Below are positions 8,914 through 19,311 of a DNA stretch of 64,000 bases, piece after piece (positions within the stretch are counted from its first letter, which is position 1; each line of letters begins with the position of its first letter). Origin of the DNA: Geodermatophilus africanus (lineage in GTDB: Bacteria; Actinomycetota; Actinomycetes; Mycobacteriales; Geodermatophilaceae); assembly GCF_900107105.1 (NCBI RefSeq), contig NZ_FNOT01000001.1:496001-560000 (forward strand), in the 5' to 3' direction. The position numbers and the translations under genes were made by a program. The notes beneath the pieces were generated by a model. That model saw only the letters and a program-made list of their open reading frames with translations. It ran no database searches and was not told the DNA's origin.

Positions 8914-10710
8914 GTGGGCTCAGCTCCGGTGCCGCCGCTCCCCTACCGCGCCCGCCCGCCCCAGCTGCTGCTGGTCGTCGGCGCGGTGCTGGTCGTCAGC
9001 GCCGGCGGGACCGCGGCCGCGGTCTACGGCGGCGGGTCCGCCCGCGTGCTGCTGCTGGCGCTGGCCGCGGCGGCCGCCGGCGCCTCGGCCTGGGGCTCGT
9101 CCGCCCGGCTGCGCGCCACCGAGGAGACCCTGGCCGCCGCCGCGGTCGCGCTGGCCGTGCTGGGCACCGACGCCGGGACCCCGCTGCTGCGCGGCTCCGC
9201 CGTCCCGCCGCTGGTGCTGGGCGCCGTCTTCCTCGTCCTCACCCGGGTGCTGCGCCGCCCCGTCACCTGGCCCCTGGCCGCCTGGCTGGCCGGGCAGCTG
9301 GCCGCGCTGCGCGCCCTGGACGGCGCCGAGGCCGGCGTCGTCCGCACCGCCGGGGTGCTGTCCGTCGCCGTCGTCGGGCTGGGCGTGGCGATCGGCGCGC
9401 GCCGACTGGTCGCGCGGGTCGCGCTGGGGACCACCGCGCCGTGGTGGGTCGCCGGGGTGGCCGGCGCCCTGACAACGGCGTGGTCCGCCGACGCGCCCGC
9501 CCGGTGGACGTCGGCCGCGCTCACCGTGGTCGCCGCGCTCGCGCTCGTCGCCGCCCGGCTCGACCGTGCCCTGGAGCCGCTGCTCGGGCCCCCGGTCGCC
9601 GTCCCCGTCCTGGCGGGCGCGGTCTCGGGCGCGGCGCTCGGGGGCGCGCTGAGCGCCCCGGGGCCCGGCGCGGTGCTGCTGGCCGGCTACACGGGGGTGC
9701 TGCTCGCCGCGGCCGCCGCGGCCCTGCTCACCGGCTGGGTGCGCGGGCTGTTCCTGCCGGCGGCCCTCGCGGCGGGCGGCGCGCTGGTGGTGCTCAGCGT
9801 CGGCCAGCTGATGGCCGGGGCGCGGTGGCTGGAGCTGGTCCTCCTCCTGCTGCTCACGGCGCTCCCGTGCGTGCTGGTCGCGGTGCTGCGCAGCGAGGAC
9901 CGGCCGGTCGCCGTGCCCGCGGCGGTCGGTTGCCTGGCGGGCGCCGCGCTGGTGGCGGCCGCCAGCGGGTTGATCGGCGCCGGCGCGGCCGCGGGGGGCC
10001 TGGGTCTGCTCTACGCGGTGTCCCTCGGCGCCGGCCTGGTGCTGGACCCGCAGACCCGGCGGGCCACCGTCGTCACCGGCGCGGTGTGCGCGGGCCTCGC
10101 CGTGGTGCTGTTGGTCGTCGCGCGGGACCGCGAGGCCCTGGCGGTGCAGCTGGCCGCGCAGGGGCTGGTCAGCTGCGCGTGGGGCTGGCACGTCTGGCAC
10201 ACGCGCGACCCGCGGGACGGCCCGGTGGAGGGCTCACCCGCCTGGCGGGCCGGCGCCGCGCAGCTGGTGGGAGCCGCGTGGACGGCCGCCGCGCTGGCGG
10301 ACTCGCCGGTGGTCGAGGCCTACACGCTGCCGGCGGCGCTCGGGCTGCTGCTGGCCGCCGGACCGCGGTTGGCCGACGGACCGTCCTGGCCGGCGTGGGG
10401 TCCGGGGCTGCTGGTCGCGGCGGTCCCGTCGGTGGTGTGGGCGGTCGTGGCGCCCGGGAGCACCCGGCCGGTCCTGGTGCTGGTGACGGCCGCCGCGGTG
10501 ATGGCCGGAGCCGGGAGGAAGGCGGTGCGTGCGCCGCTGCTCGTCGGCGCCTGGACCGCGGTGGCGGTGGGCCTGGGCCTGGCGGTCGTGGCGCTGCCGC
10601 TGCCGGTCACCGGCGCCCTCGTCGTCGGGGTGGTGCTGCTGGCGGTCGGCGCCCGACGCGAGCGGTACCCGGTGGCCGGCTTCGGCGTCCGCCTCGCCGC
10701 CATGCGCTGA
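8914..10710 (+). CDS. Polytopic membrane protein, SCO7613-C-terminal-like, no zinc ribbon
   Basis: A 598-residue Ala/Leu/Val-rich integral membrane protein. It is a paralogue of the preceding gene: both share blocks such as SARLRATEETLAAAA / ARRGLRATEEALAAAG, VEAYTLPAALGLLLAAGP / VEVYTLPAAVGLLVAALP, RPVTWPL / STVTWPL, and end in an Ala-x-Met-Arg tail. This copy lacks the N-terminal zinc ribbon and Pro-rich linker. GTG 8914 has a GGAGGGGGAGG Shine-Dalgarno immediately upstream. It is cotranscribed, very likely, with the preceding gene. Function unknown. Confidence 0.8.
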   Translation: MGSAPVPPLPYRARPPQLLLVVGAVLVVSAGGTAAAVYGGGSARVLLLALAAAAAGASAWGSSARLRATEETLAAAAVALAVLGTDAGTPLLRGSAVPPLVLGAVFLVLTRVLRRPVTWPLAAWLAGQLAALRALDGAEAGVVRTAGVLSVAVVGLGVAIGARRLVARVALGTTAPWWVAGVAGALTTAWSADAPARWTSAALTVVAALALVAARLDRALEPLLGPPVAVPVLAGAVSGAALGGALSAPGPGAVLLAGYTGVLLAAAAAALLTGWVRGLFLPAALAAGGALVVLSVGQLMAGARWLELVLLLLLTALPCVLVAVLRSEDRPVAVPAAVGCLAGAALVAAASGLIGAGAAAGGLGLLYAVSLGAGLVLDPQTRRATVVTGAVCAGLAVVLLVVARDREALAVQLAAQGLVSCAWGWHVWHTRDPRDGPVEGSPAWRAGAAQLVGAAWTAAALADSPVVEAYTLPAALGLLLAAGPRLADGPSWPAWGPGLLVAAVPSVVWAVVAPGSTRPVLVLVTAAAVMAGAGRKAVRAPLLVGAWTAVAVGLGLAVVALPLPVTGALVVGVVLLAVGARRERYPVAGFGVRLAAMR

Positions 10711-10772
10711 CGCCCGTCCACCCGGGCACGCGAGCAGCCGGGTCGGCGGTCTCGACCGACACGGACCGGAGA

Positions 10773-10830
10773 CGATCATGGCGCCGTGACCACCACCCGG
10801 GCGGGCGGAGTGGTCGCGGCGCCATGATCG
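10773..10830. terminator. Bidirectional terminator, 21-bp stem
   Basis: 10773-10793 and 10810-10830 are inverted copies that pair at 20 positions plus one G-U, with a 16-base loop. The element lies between the convergent membrane-protein gene and sufT and can terminate in either direction. Confidence 0.75.
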
Positions 10831-10851
10831 CCGGCCCGCTGCAGGGCCGGC
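10830..10851. terminator. Second hairpin between convergent genes
   Basis: GCCGGCCC (10830-10837) and GGGCCGGC (10844-10851) form a perfect 8-bp stem around GCTGCA. It abuts the preceding hairpin and lies about 20 bases beyond the sufT stop codon. Confidence 0.65.
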
Positions 10852-10870
10852 GTGGCGTGCTGGGGGGTCG

Positions 10871-11260
10871 CTAGACGCGGAAGCCGAGGGCGCGCAGCTG
10901 CTCGCGGCCGTCGTCGGTGATCTTGTCCGGACCCCACGGCGGCATCCAGACCCAGTTGATCTTGATGTCGTCGACCAGCCCGGGGCCGGGGCCGCCGGTG
11001 AGGGCCTGGCGCGCCTGGTCCTCGATGACGTCGGTCAGCGGGCAGGCCGCCGAGGTCAGCGTCATGTCGATGACGGCGACCTCGTCGACGACGTCGATGC
11101 CGTAGACCAGGCCGAGGTCGACGACGTTGACGCCGAGCTCGGGGTCGACGACATCGCGCATGGCCTCCTCGACGTCCTCGAGCAGGGCTGACTTGTAGGC
11201 CGGCGGGTCGCCCGGCGCGCCGTCCGTCGCGGGGGTGGCGTTCTCGGTGGTCTCGCTCAT
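10871..11260 (-). CDS. sufT: SufT-type iron-sulfur assembly factor (MIP18/DUF59)
   Basis: A 129-residue protein whose C-terminal 100 residues are a DUF59 (MIP18-like) domain: MRDVVDPELGVNVVDLGLVYGIDV, then TSAACPLTDVIEDQARQAL and WVWMPPWGPDKIT. Members help mature iron-sulfur proteins. The cysteine in TSAACPL is the conserved one. The first 30 residues are a Thr/Ala/Pro-rich extension of low complexity. Its start overlaps the sufU stop by four bases, which couples translation, and it is the last gene of the suf operon. Confidence 0.9.
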   Translation of the reverse strand: MSETTENATPATDGAPGDPPAYKSALLEDVEEAMRDVVDPELGVNVVDLGLVYGIDVVDEVAVIDMTLTSAACPLTDVIEDQARQALTGGPGPGLVDDIKINWVWMPPWGPDKITDDGREQLRALGFRV

Positions 11261-11729
11261 GCCTCATCGCCTCCAGTCGGGGTGGTGGCCGCCAGCGCGC
11301 GGGCGGACGCGTCCTTGAGGGCCATCCAGCTCATCAGCGCGCACTTTATCCGCGCCGGGTACTTGGACACGCCGGCGAACGCGATGGCGTCCTCCAGCTC
11401 GTCCTCGAGCTTCTCGGCCACCGACGCGTCGCCCTTGCTCTGCATCAACGTCATGAAGTGCTCGCCGGTCTCCAGCGCCTCGGGCACCGACCGGCCGACG
11501 ACGAGCTCGTACATCGCCGACACGGACGCCTGGCTGATGGAGCAGCCCATCCCCTCGTAGGAGACGTCGGCGAGGGTGTCGCCGTCCAGGTGCACCCGCA
11601 GGGTCACCTCGTCACCGCACGTCGGGTTGACGTGGTGCACCTCGGCCTCGAACGGCTCGCGCAGCCCGCGGCCGTGCGGGTTGCGGTAGTGGTCCAGGAT
11701 GATCTCCTGATACATCGACTGCAGCTGCA

Positions 11730-11730
<1 letters not shown>
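11257..11730 (-). CDS. sufU: SufU, sulfur-transfer partner of SufS
   Basis: A 157-residue SufU of the zinc-binding NifU-like family, which accepts persulfide sulfur from SufS and passes it to the SufBCD scaffold. The ligands are visible: Cys38 and Asp40 in NPTCGDE, Cys63 in GMGCSIS and Cys130 in RIKCALMSW. The insertion between the second and third cysteines fits SufU rather than IscU. Its start overlaps the sufS stop by one base (TGATG), and its own stop overlaps the sufT start. Confidence 0.95.
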
Positions 11731-13905
<2,175 letters not shown>

Positions 13906-13920
13906 TTCTCTTCTCGCTCC

Positions 13921-14286
13921 TCAGTTGCCGGCTGCGCGGGGGAGGACGTCGTCGGACACGGCGCTCGCCTCCGTGTCGACGAGCACGTCCTCCCCCTCCA
14001 CGCGGACCGGGTAGACGTCGACCGGCTCGGTCGCCGGCAGGTTGGTGGGCTCGCCGGTGCGCAGGTCGAAGCACGACCCGTGCAGCCAGCACTCGATGGT
14101 GGGGGCGCCGTCGAACTCCTCGACGTCGCCCTCGGACAGCGGGACCTCGGCGTGCGAGCAGACGTCCTGAACCGCGTACACGTCGTCCTCGTACCGGACG
14201 ACGGCGACGTCGATGTCGGACAGCTCGACCCGCAGGGCGCCGTTCTCGGGCACCTCGGAGAGTGCGCAGACCCGCTCGAAGGCCAT
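13921..14286 (-). CDS. Rieske-type [2Fe-2S] ferredoxin in the suf operon
   Basis: A 121-residue single-domain Rieske protein of the dioxygenase ferredoxin type. The cluster ligands are Cys43-x-His45 in CSHAEVPL and Cys66-x2-His69 in CWLHGSCFD. It has no membrane segment or signal peptide. It is tucked between sufD (3 bases) and sufC (15 bases), an arrangement common in Actinobacteria. Its partner is unknown; an electron-transfer role in cluster assembly is a reasonable inference from position only. Confidence 0.92.
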   Translation of the reverse strand: MAFERVCALSEVPENGALRVELSDIDVAVVRYEDDVYAVQDVCSHAEVPLSEGDVEEFDGAPTIECWLHGSCFDLRTGEPTNLPATEPVDVYPVRVEGEDVLVDTEASAVSDDVLPRAAGN

Positions 14287-14289
14287 GGG

Positions 14290-15609
14290 TCAGGCCACCT
14301 CGACCGGCTGCTCGTCGAGGCCGGGCAGCGCACCGAGACGGGTCTCGATGGTGCGCATCAGCCGGTCCTGCAGCTCGTCGATGCCGATGCGCTGGACGAC
14401 GTCGGCGAAGAAGCCACGGACGACGAGGCGGCGCGCGGTTTCGGCGTCGATGCCCCGCGAGCAGAGGTAGAACAGCTGCTCGTCGTCGAAGCGGCCGGTG
14501 GCGCTGGCGTGGCCGGCGCCGACGATCTCGCCGGTCTCGATCTCCAGGTTGGGCACCGAGTCGGCGCGGGCGCCGTCGGTGAGCACGAGGTTGCGGTTGA
14601 GCTCGTAGGTGTTGGTGCCGGTGGCCTCGGGGCGGATGCGGACGTCGCCGATCCACACCGTGCGCGCGCCCTCGCCCTGCAGCGCGCCCTTGTAGAGCAC
14701 GTTGCTGGTGCAGTTGGGCACCGCGTGATCCACCCAGAGCCGGTGCTCCTGGTGCTGGGTCTCGTCGGAGAAGTAGACGCCGAACAGCTCCGCCGTCCCG
14801 CCCGGGCCGGCGTACTGCACGTTGCTGACCAGCCGGACGAGGTCGCCGCCGAGGGTCACCACGGTTTGCGTGAACGAGGCGTCCCGGCCGACGACGGCGT
14901 CGTACTGCGCGCCGTGGACGGCGCCGGGCGCCCAGTCCTGCACCGAGACGAGGTCGACGTGCGCGCCGTCACCGACGAGGACGGCGACGCCGCCGGCGTA
15001 CCTTGCCAGGCCGCTGTGGTCGAGGACCACCGTCGCCCGCGCGAAGGCGCCGACCTCGATGACCAGCTGGCCCCAGACGACGTCCTCGGAACCGGTGCCC
15101 GACAGTCGCAGCGTGACCGGGCGGTCCAGCTGGGCCTCGGCCGGCACGCGGACGACGGCGGCGCCGCCGCTGCGCTGCCGGGCGAGGGCGGCCAGCCGGT
15201 CACCCGGCTCGGGCAGCCCCTTGAGCAGCGGGTCGTCGGCCTCGACGCTGGTGAGCTCGACGCCCTCGGGCAGGTCGGTGTCCCACTGCAGGTGGGCGTC
15301 CGACGGGGCGCCGTCCAGCAGCGGGCGGATCCGCTTCATCGGGGTGAATCGCCAGGTCTCCTCGCGGCCGGTGGGCGCGCCGAACGCGTCCGGGTCGGTC
15401 GAGGTGAACCGCTCGGCCGGCGAGCCGGTCGGGGCCGGCCCGCCGTGCGAGTGCGCGCCGGGGGCGGCCTGCCCCGCGGTGCCGGTGCCGGCGGCCGGGG
15501 TGCTGGGCGGGCCCGCCTGGGCGCCGACCCCCTCGCCGAACAGCTCGCCGGCGAGGGTGGCCGACTCCGTGGTCAGGCCCGTGGTGTTCGCGTTGTCGTT
15601 GGCCGACAT
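14290..15609 (-). CDS. sufD: Fe-S cluster assembly protein SufD
   Basis: A 439-residue SufD with the beta-helix core shared with SufB, ending in GHASATGRFDDEQLFYLCSRGIDAETARRLVVRGFF, the conserved helical region that contacts SufC. The first 65 or so residues are low-complexity (Gly/Ala/Pro/Thr and a His in AHSHGG), longer than usual. ATG 15609 overlaps the sufB stop by one base, which fixes the start even though the frame remains open further upstream into sufB. Confidence 0.95.
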   Translation of the reverse strand: MSANDNANTTGLTTESATLAGELFGEGVGAQAGPPSTPAAGTGTAGQAAPGAHSHGGPAPTGSPAERFTSTDPDAFGAPTGREETWRFTPMKRIRPLLDGAPSDAHLQWDTDLPEGVELTSVEADDPLLKGLPEPGDRLAALARQRSGGAAVVRVPAEAQLDRPVTLRLSGTGSEDVVWGQLVIEVGAFARATVVLDHSGLARYAGGVAVLVGDGAHVDLVSVQDWAPGAVHGAQYDAVVGRDASFTQTVVTLGGDLVRLVSNVQYAGPGGTAELFGVYFSDETQHQEHRLWVDHAVPNCTSNVLYKGALQGEGARTVWIGDVRIRPEATGTNTYELNRNLVLTDGARADSVPNLEIETGEIVGAGHASATGRFDDEQLFYLCSRGIDAETARRLVVRGFFADVVQRIGIDELQDRLMRTIETRLGALPGLDEQPVEVA

Positions 15610-17042
15610 CAGCCGACGGCACCTTCCATCTGCAGCTCGATCAGGCGGTTCAGCTCGAGGGCGTACTCCATCGGGAGCTCGCGGGCGATCGGCTCCACGA
15701 AGCCGCGGACCACCATCGCCATCGCCTCGTCCTCGGACAGCCCGCGGCTCATCAGGTAGAAGAGCTGGTCCTCGCTGACCCGGGAGACGGTCGCCTCGTG
15801 GCCCATCGCGACGTCGTCCTCGCGGACGTCGACGTAGGGGTACGTGTCCGACCGGCTGATCGTGTCGACCAGCAGCGCGTCGCACTTCACCGTCGACTTC
15901 GAGCCGTGCGCGCCCTCGTCGACCTGGACCAGGCCGCGGTAGGAGGTGCGGCCGCCGCCCCGGGCGACGGACTTCGACACGATGGTCGAGGAGGTGTTCG
16001 GCGCGGCGTGCACCATCTTGGCGCCGGCGTCCTGGTGCTGGCCCTCACCGGCGAAGGCGATGGAGAGCACCTCGCCCTTGGCGTGCTCACCGGTCATCCA
16101 GACCGCCGGGTACTTCATGGTGACCTTGGAGCCCAGGTTGCCGTCGACCCACTCCATGGTCGCGCCCTCGTGGGCGATCGCCCGCTTGGTGACCAGGTTG
16201 TAGACGTTGTTCGACCAGTTCTGGATGGTCGTGTACCGGCAGCGGGCGTTCTTCTTGACGATGATCTCGACGACCGCGGAGTGCAGCGAGTCCGACTTGT
16301 AGATCGGTGCGGTGCAGCCCTCGACGTAGTGCACGTAGGCGCCCTCGTCGACGATGATCAGCGTCCGCTCGAACTGGCCCATGTTCTCGGTGTTGATCCG
16401 GAAGTAGGCCTGCAGCGGGATCTCGACGTGCACGCCCTTCGGCACGTAGATGAACGAGCCGCCCGACCAGACCGCGGTGTTGAGCGCGGCGAACTTGTTG
16501 TCGCCCGAGGGGATCACCGAGCCGAAGTACTCCCGGAAGACGTCCTCGTGCTCCTTGAGGGCGGTGTCGGTGTCGAGGAAGACGACACCCTGCTCCTCGA
16601 GGTCCTCACGGATCTTGTGGTAGACGACCTCGGACTCGTACTGCGCCGCGACACCGGCGACCAGCCGCTGCTTCTCGGCCTCCGGGATGCCCAGCTTGTC
16701 GTAGGTGTTCTTGATGTCCTCGGGCAGCTCCTCCCACGAGGTCGCCTGGGCCTCGGTGGAGCGCACGAAGTACTTGATGTTCTGGAAGTCGATCCCGGAC
16801 AGGTCCGACCCCCAGTCGGGCATCGGCTTGCGGCCGAACAGCTTGAGGGCCTTGAGCCGCCGCTCGAGCATCCACTCGGGCTCGTTCTTGCGGGCCGAGA
16901 TGTCCCGGACGACGTCCTCGCTGAGCCCGCGCCTGGCGGTGGAACCGGCGGTGTCGGCGTCCGCCCAGCCGTACTGGTACCGGCCGAGCTGTTCGATCTG
17001 CTCGTCCTGGGTCAGCGTCACCGGCTGCTGGGTGCTGGTCAT
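15609..17042 (-). CDS. sufB: Fe-S cluster assembly protein SufB
   Basis: A 477-residue SufB, the scaffold subunit on which the nascent cluster forms. Recognisable blocks are [61 protein letters not shown], and the C-terminal [28 protein letters not shown]. The length is usual for the family. Its start codon overlaps the sufR stop by four bases (ATGA), indicating translational coupling with the regulator. Confidence 0.97.
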   Translation of the reverse strand: MTSTQQPVTLTQDEQIEQLGRYQYGWADADTAGSTARRGLSEDVVRDISARKNEPEWMLERRLKALKLFGRKPMPDWGSDLSGIDFQNIKYFVRSTEAQATSWEELPEDIKNTYDKLGIPEAEKQRLVAGVAAQYESEVVYHKIREDLEEQGVVFLDTDTALKEHEDVFREYFGSVIPSGDNKFAALNTAVWSGGSFIYVPKGVHVEIPLQAYFRINTENMGQFERTLIIVDEGAYVHYVEGCTAPIYKSDSLHSAVVEIIVKKNARCRYTTIQNWSNNVYNLVTKRAIAHEGATMEWVDGNLGSKVTMKYPAVWMTGEHAKGEVLSIAFAGEGQHQDAGAKMVHAAPNTSSTIVSKSVARGGGRTSYRGLVQVDEGAHGSKSTVKCDALLVDTISRSDTYPYVDVREDDVAMGHEATVSRVSEDQLFYLMSRGLSEDEAMAMVVRGFVEPIARELPMEYALELNRLIELQMEGAVG

Positions 17043-17956
17043 GCGGGCGTCCTCTCCCGGTCGTTCGTGGGGGTGCTGCTGGTGGACGGTGCGGGGCGCC
17101 CACCGGCTCGGAGCCGGTGCGCCGCGCGCTCGTCAGGTACAGGGCTCGCGGGGCCCGATCTGTTCCCCGCGCGCGTGTGACTGAGGACCCCGTCCCCCTC
17201 ACCCCTCGCACGCTCGGGGTGAGCCTCCGGACGGGGCCGCAGGGCGTCATACCTGCGGCGGACCGGTCCCGGGATGTGCGTGGTGCACACCCCGTCGCCG
17301 TGGGCGATCGTGGCCAGCCGCTGCACGTGCGTGCCGACGAGCCGGCCGATCACCGCCGTCTCGGCCTCGCACAGCTGCGGGAACTCCGCGGCCACGTGCG
17401 CGACCGGGCAGTGGTGTTGGCACAGCTGGCCGCCGCCCGAGATCGCCGAGGCCGAGGCAGCGTAGCCCTCGGCCGTGAGCGCCCCGGCGAGGGCCTGGGC
17501 GCGGTCGACGGGTGCGCCGGTCACGGCCTCGACCGCGGCCGAGCAGCGCTGCTCGAGCCCGGCGAGCTGCGCCTCGGCCACCGCGCGGACGGCGTCCGGC
17601 CCGCCGTGCGCCGCGACGAACCGCAGCGCGGTCAGCGCCAGGTCGTCGTAGGCGTGCGGGAAGGCCGACCGGCCGGCGTCGGTCAGGTGGAACAGCCGGG
17701 CCGGGCGCCCTCGGCCGCGAGGAGTGCCCGGCGCGTGCCGCTCCTCGACGCGGCCGGTGGCCACCAGGGCGTCGAGGTGGCGGCGGACGGCGGTCGGAGA
17801 GACCCCGAGCTGCCCGGCGAGCTCGGTCGCGGTCTGCGGACCGTGCTCGAGCAGCAGGGCGCTGACGCGGTCCCGCGTGCGCCCGTCCTCGGGGGACGGC
17901 GAGGGGCGCGGCGGGGTGCCCACCCCGCCGCCGACCTGCACCGTGCCGCTTTCCAC
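17039..17956 (-). CDS. sufR: SufR-type Fe-S sensing repressor with C-terminal extension
   Basis: A winged-helix regulator ([32 protein letters not shown] at residues about 42-74) followed by the sensor half with cysteines in [26 protein letters not shown] and VCTTHIP, where an iron-sulfur cluster is bound in this family. It should repress the operon it heads and release when clusters are lacking. The family usually ends just after TTHIP; here the frame runs about 70 residues more, through a dispersed repeat (17184-17238), to a stop overlapping sufB. GTG 17956 has no Shine-Dalgarno, so the message may be leaderless. The extension may not be functional protein. Confidence 0.88.
   Translation of the reverse strand: MESGTVQVGGGVGTPPRPSPSPEDGRTRDRVSALLLEHGPQTATELAGQLGVSPTAVRRHLDALVATGRVEERHAPGTPRGRGRPARLFHLTDAGRSAFPHAYDDLALTALRFVAAHGGPDAVRAVAEAQLAGLEQRCSAAVEAVTGAPVDRAQALAGALTAEGYAASASAISGGGQLCQHHCPVAHVAAEFPQLCEAETAVIGRLVGTHVQRLATIAHGDGVCTTHIPGPVRRRYDALRPRPEAHPERARGEGDGVLSHTRAGNRSGPASPVPDERAAHRLRAGGRPAPSTSSTPTNDRERTPA
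17184..17238 (+). repeat. Dispersed quasi-palindromic repeat, copy A (type 1 stem)
   Basis: This 55-bp element begins AGGACCCCGTCC and ends GGACGGGGCC. It has an outer stem CCCCGTCC/GGACGGGG and an inner stem CTCACCCC/GGGGTGAG around a 9-base loop. It lies within the 3' part of the sufR reading frame, on the opposite orientation to that gene. Copies B and C share its length and most positions. Confidence 0.8.
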
Positions 17957-18009
17957 AACACGAGTCTCACCTAATTCTGGCGGCGTGCAAGCAAGGGGAA
18001 CCTAACTCG

Positions 18010-18065
18010 AGGACCCCCCTGCCCCCCACCGTTCGCGAGCTCACGGCGGCCCCTGCAGGAGAGCC
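18010..18065 (+). repeat. Dispersed quasi-palindromic repeat, copy E (type 2 stem)
   Basis: A 56-bp element starting AGGACCCCCCTGC and ending GCAGGAGAGCC. It shares its ends, spacing and central ACCG-TTCGCGAGC segment with the type 1 copies, but the outer stem is of the CCTGC/GCAGG kind, as in copy F. Confidence 0.7.
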
Positions 18066-18197
18066 GTCCGGATGGGGCCGGCGCGTCCACACCGTTGCCG
18101 CCGACCGGCGCGGGCTGGTCGACGGCGGACCCCAGCCGGCCGTACCCGCCGCTCCGCGCTCCGCTCCGGGCGGACCGGGGGCGTCGGCCCGCGCGGC

Positions 18198-18203
18198 TAG
18201 CAT
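18198..18203 (+). promoter_or_regulatory. Candidate -10 box of ctaA, leaderless
   Basis: TAGCAT ends six bases before the GTG start of ctaA and there is no Shine-Dalgarno, the arrangement expected for a leaderless transcript. No good -35 is visible. Confidence 0.4.
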
Positions 18204-18209
18204 CGGGCC

Positions 18210-19139
18210 GTGCCGGTCTCCCCCGCCGTCGTCTCGCGGCTCGCCCTGGCCAACGCCGTCGCCAACGGCGCGATCGTCGTCACCGGCGGGGCCGTCCGGC
18301 TCACCGGCTCGGGGCTGGGCTGCCCCACCTGGCCGCGCTGCACCAGCGAGAGCTTCGTCGCCACGCCCGAACTGGCCGGCCACGGCGTCATCGAGTTCGG
18401 CAACCGGCTGCTGACGTTCGTCCTCGCCGCGGTGGCCATCGCCACCGTCGTCGCGGTGTGGCGGTCCGGTCGGCGGGACCTGCGGCCGCTCGCCGTCCTC
18501 ACGTTCCTCGGCATCCCGGCGCAGGCGCTGCTCGGCGGGGTCACCGTGCTCACCGGCCTGGACCCGTGGACGGTCGCGGCGCACTTCCTCCTCTCGATCG
18601 TGCTCATCGCGCTGGCCACCGTGCTGTGGCTGCGCTCCCGCGAGCCGGGGGTGGGCCGGCCGCTGCTGCGCCGTCCGCTCGCCCTGCTGGTGGCCGGCAC
18701 CGCCGCCGTCACCGGTGTGGTCCTGGTGCTCGGCACGCTGGTGACCGGGAGCGGACCGCACAGCGGGGACGTCGACGCCGACGACGTCCCGACCGGCGAC
18801 CGGATGGGCTTCGACGTCGAGCTGATCAGCCGGCTGCACGCCGACGCGGTGTTCCTGCTCGTCGGGCTAACCGTGGCGCTGCTCGTGGCCCTGTACGCGA
18901 CCGACGCCCCCGGCCGGGTGAAGCGGGCCGCGCGCGACCTGCTGGTCGTCCAGCTGGCGCAGGGCGTCGTCGGCTACGTGCAGTACCTCACCGACTTGCC
19001 GGTCGCGCTGGTGCTCCTGCACATGCTCGGCGCGGTGCTGGTGACGGCGTTCACCGCGCGCCTGGTCTGGTCGGTCCGCGGGCCGGCGTCCGAGGCTCCG
19101 CTGGAGGCGACGTCGCACTCCGTCGCCGCCTCGCACTGA
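18210..19139 (+). CDS. ctaA: Heme A synthase, CtaA/Cox15 family
   Basis: A 309-residue polytopic membrane protein that oxidises the C8 methyl of heme O to make heme A for aa3-type cytochrome oxidase. It begins with RLALANAVANGAIVVTGGAVRLTGSGLGCPTWPRC, the typical first helix and the conserved cysteine pair (CPTWPRC). About eight membrane segments follow, with conserved histidine positions in AAHFLLS, SRLHADAVF and LLHMLGA. Its partner ctaB lies downstream and convergent. The GTG start follows a TAGCAT box, suggesting a leaderless message. Residue identities fit the actinobacterial single-unit form. Confidence 0.93.
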   Translation: MPVSPAVVSRLALANAVANGAIVVTGGAVRLTGSGLGCPTWPRCTSESFVATPELAGHGVIEFGNRLLTFVLAAVAIATVVAVWRSGRRDLRPLAVLTFLGIPAQALLGGVTVLTGLDPWTVAAHFLLSIVLIALATVLWLRSREPGVGRPLLRRPLALLVAGTAAVTGVVLVLGTLVTGSGPHSGDVDADDVPTGDRMGFDVELISRLHADAVFLLVGLTVALLVALYATDAPGRVKRAARDLLVVQLAQGVVGYVQYLTDLPVALVLLHMLGAVLVTAFTARLVWSVRGPASEAPLEATSHSVAASH

Positions 19140-19148
19140 GGTCCGCCC

Positions 19149-19181
19149 GAGGGCGGTCACCCGGTCGGGGAGACCGCCCTC
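19149..19181. terminator. Terminator between ctaA and ctaB
   Basis: GAGGGCGGTC (19149-19158) and GACCGCCCTC (19172-19181) form a perfect 10-bp stem with a 13-base loop, 10 bases after the ctaA stop. Confidence 0.75.
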
Positions 19182-19235
19182 AGACGCATCTCGGCGTCGC
19201 CCGTGTCAGAGCCGACCCGAGAGCACGTTCCCGCG

Positions 19236-19294
19236 TCGAGTGGCGGGGCGCTGTGGTGTCCGAGGGGCTGTCACCACGCCGATCCACCACTCGA
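19236..19294. repeat. Nested inverted repeat between ctaA and ctaB
   Basis: TCGAGTGG (19236-19243) pairs with CCACTCGA (19287-19294), and inside it GTGGTG (19253-19258) pairs with CACCAC (19272-19277), with symmetrical 9-base spacers. It lies 18 bases beyond the ctaB stop and could be its terminator; the stacked symmetric form is unusual. Confidence 0.55.
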
Positions 19295-19311
19295 TGTCGG
19301 ACCGCCGCGGC

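Larger units (their letters stand above)
17957..18209. promoter_or_regulatory. Divergent sufR-ctaA control region
   Basis: The 253 bases between the divergent sufR and ctaA genes hold an unusually AT-rich patch near 17960-18005 (CACCTAATTC, AACCTAAC), the best place for the sufR promoter and an autoregulatory operator. Two TTAGGT half-sites on the sufR strand lie about 30 bases apart. Repeat copy E fills 18010-18065, and a possible ctaA -10 box is at 18198-18203. No operator is identified with certainty. Confidence 0.45.

Noticed and set aside
7003-10710. Open frame of 1,235 residues spanning both SCO7613-like genes
   Set aside because: Only its last 598 residues resemble protein; the rest is Arg/Gly-rich and in a wrong frame of the first gene. 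The real second gene starts at GTG 8914.
17957-18005. IdeR/DtxR box in the sufR promoter
   Set aside because: There are TTAGGT half-sites, but neither forms the second half of the 19-bp palindrome.
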